From contig NZ_CP012401.1 of the NCBI RefSeq assembly GCF_001305595.1, positions 2,801,001 to 2,865,000 of the forward strand: DNA of 64,000 nt, read 5' to 3'. How positions within the stretch are numbered: the stretch's first letter is position 1; each line of letters opens with the position of its first letter. The notes beneath the pieces were generated by a model. The model was given only the letters and a program-made list of their open reading frames with translations, did no database searches and was not told the origin of the DNA. Positions 62,704-64,000 of the stretch are shown here, in pieces. The stretch comes from Azospirillum thiophilum. GTDB taxonomy: Bacteria > Pseudomonadota > Alphaproteobacteria > Azospirillales > Azospirillaceae. The translations under genes and the position numbers were made by a program.

Positions 62704-63030
62704 TCAGTAGACCTTCATGTTCGGGTCGATTCGGCGCGCCCAGGCATCGACGCCGCCATCCAGGTTGATGGCGCGGTCGAAGCCCTTGGAACGCAGCCAC
62801 ATGGTGACCTGCGCGCTGCGGCCACCGTGATGGCACACGACGACGACGTCGCGATCCTTCGGCAGCTCGTCCACCCGACCGGGAAGCCCGTTCATCGGGA
62901 TGTGCAGGCTGCCGTCGATGGCGCACAGCGCAAACTCCCACGGCTCGCGCACGTCGAGGAGGATTGTCCCGTCGCCGGCCTTGCGGCGGCGGTCCAGCTC
63001 TTCCACCTCGATCTCAAACGGCGCGGCCAT
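62704..63030 (-). CDS. Rhodanese-like domain protein
   Basis: A 108-residue single-domain rhodanese: LLDVREPWEFALCAIDGSLH, IPMNGLPGRVDELP, and the active-site loop VVVCHHGGRSAQV with catalytic Cys66, then NLDGGVDAWA. It transfers sulfane sulfur to cyanide or a thiol acceptor; physiological partner unknown. Its ATG sits next to tolC in an order (pcm, rhodanese, tolC) that recurs in alphaproteobacteria. Confidence 0.93.
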   Translation of the reverse strand: MAAPFEIEVEELDRRRKAGDGTILLDVREPWEFALCAIDGSLHIPMNGLPGRVDELPKDRDVVVVCHHGGRSAQVTMWLRSKGFDRAINLDGGVDAWARRIDPNMKVY

Positions 63031-63072
63031 GGATGCTCACTTTCGTGCAAGGGCGACGGCGACGGTAACGCA

Positions 63073-63101
63073 GAACCGCGCAGAGGTAAACTGCACGGTT
63101 C
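63073..63101. other. Imperfect hairpin between pcm and rhodanese genes
   Basis: GAACCG-C-GCAG ... CTGC-A-CGGTTC: ten paired bases with one opposed mismatch, in the leader region of the rhodanese gene. No known RNA family matches from memory. Confidence 0.35.
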
Positions 63102-63132
63102 AGTTCAAAGCACCTCCGACCGGAAAAACCGG

Positions 63133-63789
63133 TCAGAACACGAAGGACGCCTTCTTCTCGAAGCCCGGCAGCGCGTGGGCCTGGGCCTCGAACAGGATGC
63201 GGCTCGACACCACGCCGGCAGTCCGCTGGAACAGGCGCACTTCACCGACACCGTGGGCGCCTTGGACGACGGCGACGAGACGGCCATCCTCGGCCAGTTG
63301 TCCGGCCAGCGCGGCGGGAACCTCCGGCACGGTACCTTCGACGACGATGACGTCGTAAGGGGCGCCTTGGGCGTACCCCTCCGCCAGCGGACCGGTGACT
63401 GCCTTGGCGTTGGCTATGCCCTGCCCGGCCAGCGCGGCCGTCGCGGCGGCGGTCAGGTCCTCGTCGCAGTCGAGCCCGACCACCGAAGCTGCCAGACGGG
63501 CGAGCACCGCGGTGGAGTAGCCGCCGGCGGCACCGACGTCGAGCACGCGGTCGGTCTCCTGCACGCCCACCGCCTGCAGCATGCGGGCGAAGACCATCGG
63601 CTCCAGCACGAAGCGGCCCTTGCCGATGGGAAGATCGTCGTCGACGTAAGCGACGCCACGCGCCGACTCAGGAACGAAGGCTTCGCGCGGAAGCTCCGAC
63701 AGGACATCGACGAGACGATGGTCCGTCACCTTGTTGGGGCGGATCTGTCCCTCGACCATGAAATAGCGTGCGGCGGCGAAATCGGTCAT
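63133..63789 (-). CDS. pcm: Protein-L-isoaspartate O-methyltransferase family protein
   Basis: A 218-residue SAM-dependent methyltransferase. It has VEGQIRPNKVTDHRLVDVLS, PREAFVP and the SAM loop LDVGAAGGYSTAVLARLA, with YDVIVVEGTVPEVPAAL further on. The family repairs isoaspartyl residues; in this alphaproteobacterial branch the substrate-binding motifs are variant, so repair activity is likely but not certain. It is the first gene of the pcm-rhodanese-tolC group. Confidence 0.88.
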   Translation of the reverse strand: MTDFAAARYFMVEGQIRPNKVTDHRLVDVLSELPREAFVPESARGVAYVDDDLPIGKGRFVLEPMVFARMLQAVGVQETDRVLDVGAAGGYSTAVLARLAASVVGLDCDEDLTAAATAALAGQGIANAKAVTGPLAEGYAQGAPYDVIVVEGTVPEVPAALAGQLAEDGRLVAVVQGAHGVGEVRLFQRTAGVVSSRILFEAQAHALPGFEKKASFVF

Positions 63790-64000
63790 GGCGGTCGCTT
63801 ATTGATGTGTTGTGACGACACCGGCACCAAGCCGAACAGCGGACGGCTTCCTGCCATGGCGGTATATAGCCGCAAAGCCTTGGCGAACACAACGCCACAG
63901 GGGCACGGGACAGGCTCCGCGCGGCGTCGGCGGGAGGCTTTGCCGCAGACCGGAAAGCAGCAGACGGCCGGGCGGCGGGGGCTGCGGGGGCTGCCGGCAG

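Noticed and set aside
63790..64000. Possible gene start at the right edge
   Set aside because: The last 211 bases show no convincing frame or ribosome-binding site; probably the promoter region of pcm.

Overview
The window looks like chromosome of an Azospirillum-type alphaproteobacterium (Rhodospirillales). The evidence is high GC throughout, a fused anthranilate synthase TrpE-TrpG, GapR (DUF2312), PopZ (DUF2497), HdaA, a small aa3-oxidase subunit IV, a pntAA-pntAB-pntB transhydrogenase operon and many multidomain signalling kinases. I see no rRNA, tRNA, insertion sequence, prophage or CRISPR array. Gene density is close to complete, and all start choices below are mine from frame, family length and ribosome-binding sites.

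Layout. 1-2.9 kb: an SDR fragment, a TusA-like sulfur carrier, a DUF2478-DUF364 fusion, DUF1244 and a glutathione S-transferase. 3-12 kb: a signalling block made of a secreted solute-binding protein, a large hybrid kinase ending in an HPt domain, a receiver-HATPase protein, a pseudoreceiver-PP2C phosphatase, a STAS antagonist and a PAS-GGDEF diguanylate cyclase. This reads as a phosphorelay feeding a partner-switch that may gate c-di-GMP. 12-17.4 kb: two cobalamin genes, a membrane protein, and an MHYT-PAS hybrid kinase whose PAS domain keeps the FixL haem ligand and both haem-propionate arginines. 17.5-24.3 kb: penicillin-acylase-like hydrolase coupled to threonine ammonia-lyase, a sulfonate/nitrate-type ABC importer and a 48-residue membrane peptide. 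24.4-31.9 kb: DUF1330, transhydrogenase, gapR, trpEG with a complete leader-peptide attenuator, and phoU.

32-37.3 kb: pentapeptide-repeat protein, MarR regulator, N-carbamoylputrescine amidase, a SprA-type metalloprotease-like protein and an acetylpolyamine-amidohydrolase-like HDAC. 37.5-46.9 kb: a polysaccharide locus with a 978-residue multi-SLBB export protein and glycosyltransferase on the plus strand, an XRE regulator, and an opposing operon of DUF3299-like protein, O-antigen-polymerase-like protein, GT4, Wzz-like protein and GT2. 47-50.9 kb: N-formylglutamate amidohydrolase, an Orc/STAND-like ATPase with a Gly/Met-rich linker, a 32-residue membrane peptide and a MarR regulator. 51-57.6 kb: SDR, hda, AI-2E transporter, pgsA-like, DUF2066, purM, purN and the oxidase subunit. 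57.8-63.8 kb: valS, popZ, tolC, rhodanese and pcm.

The observations most worth follow-up are the FixL-like haem PAS inside an MHYT kinase, the apparently leaderless trp attenuator, the split partner-switch plus diguanylate cyclase module, the DUF2478-DUF364 fusion, and two small membrane proteins.
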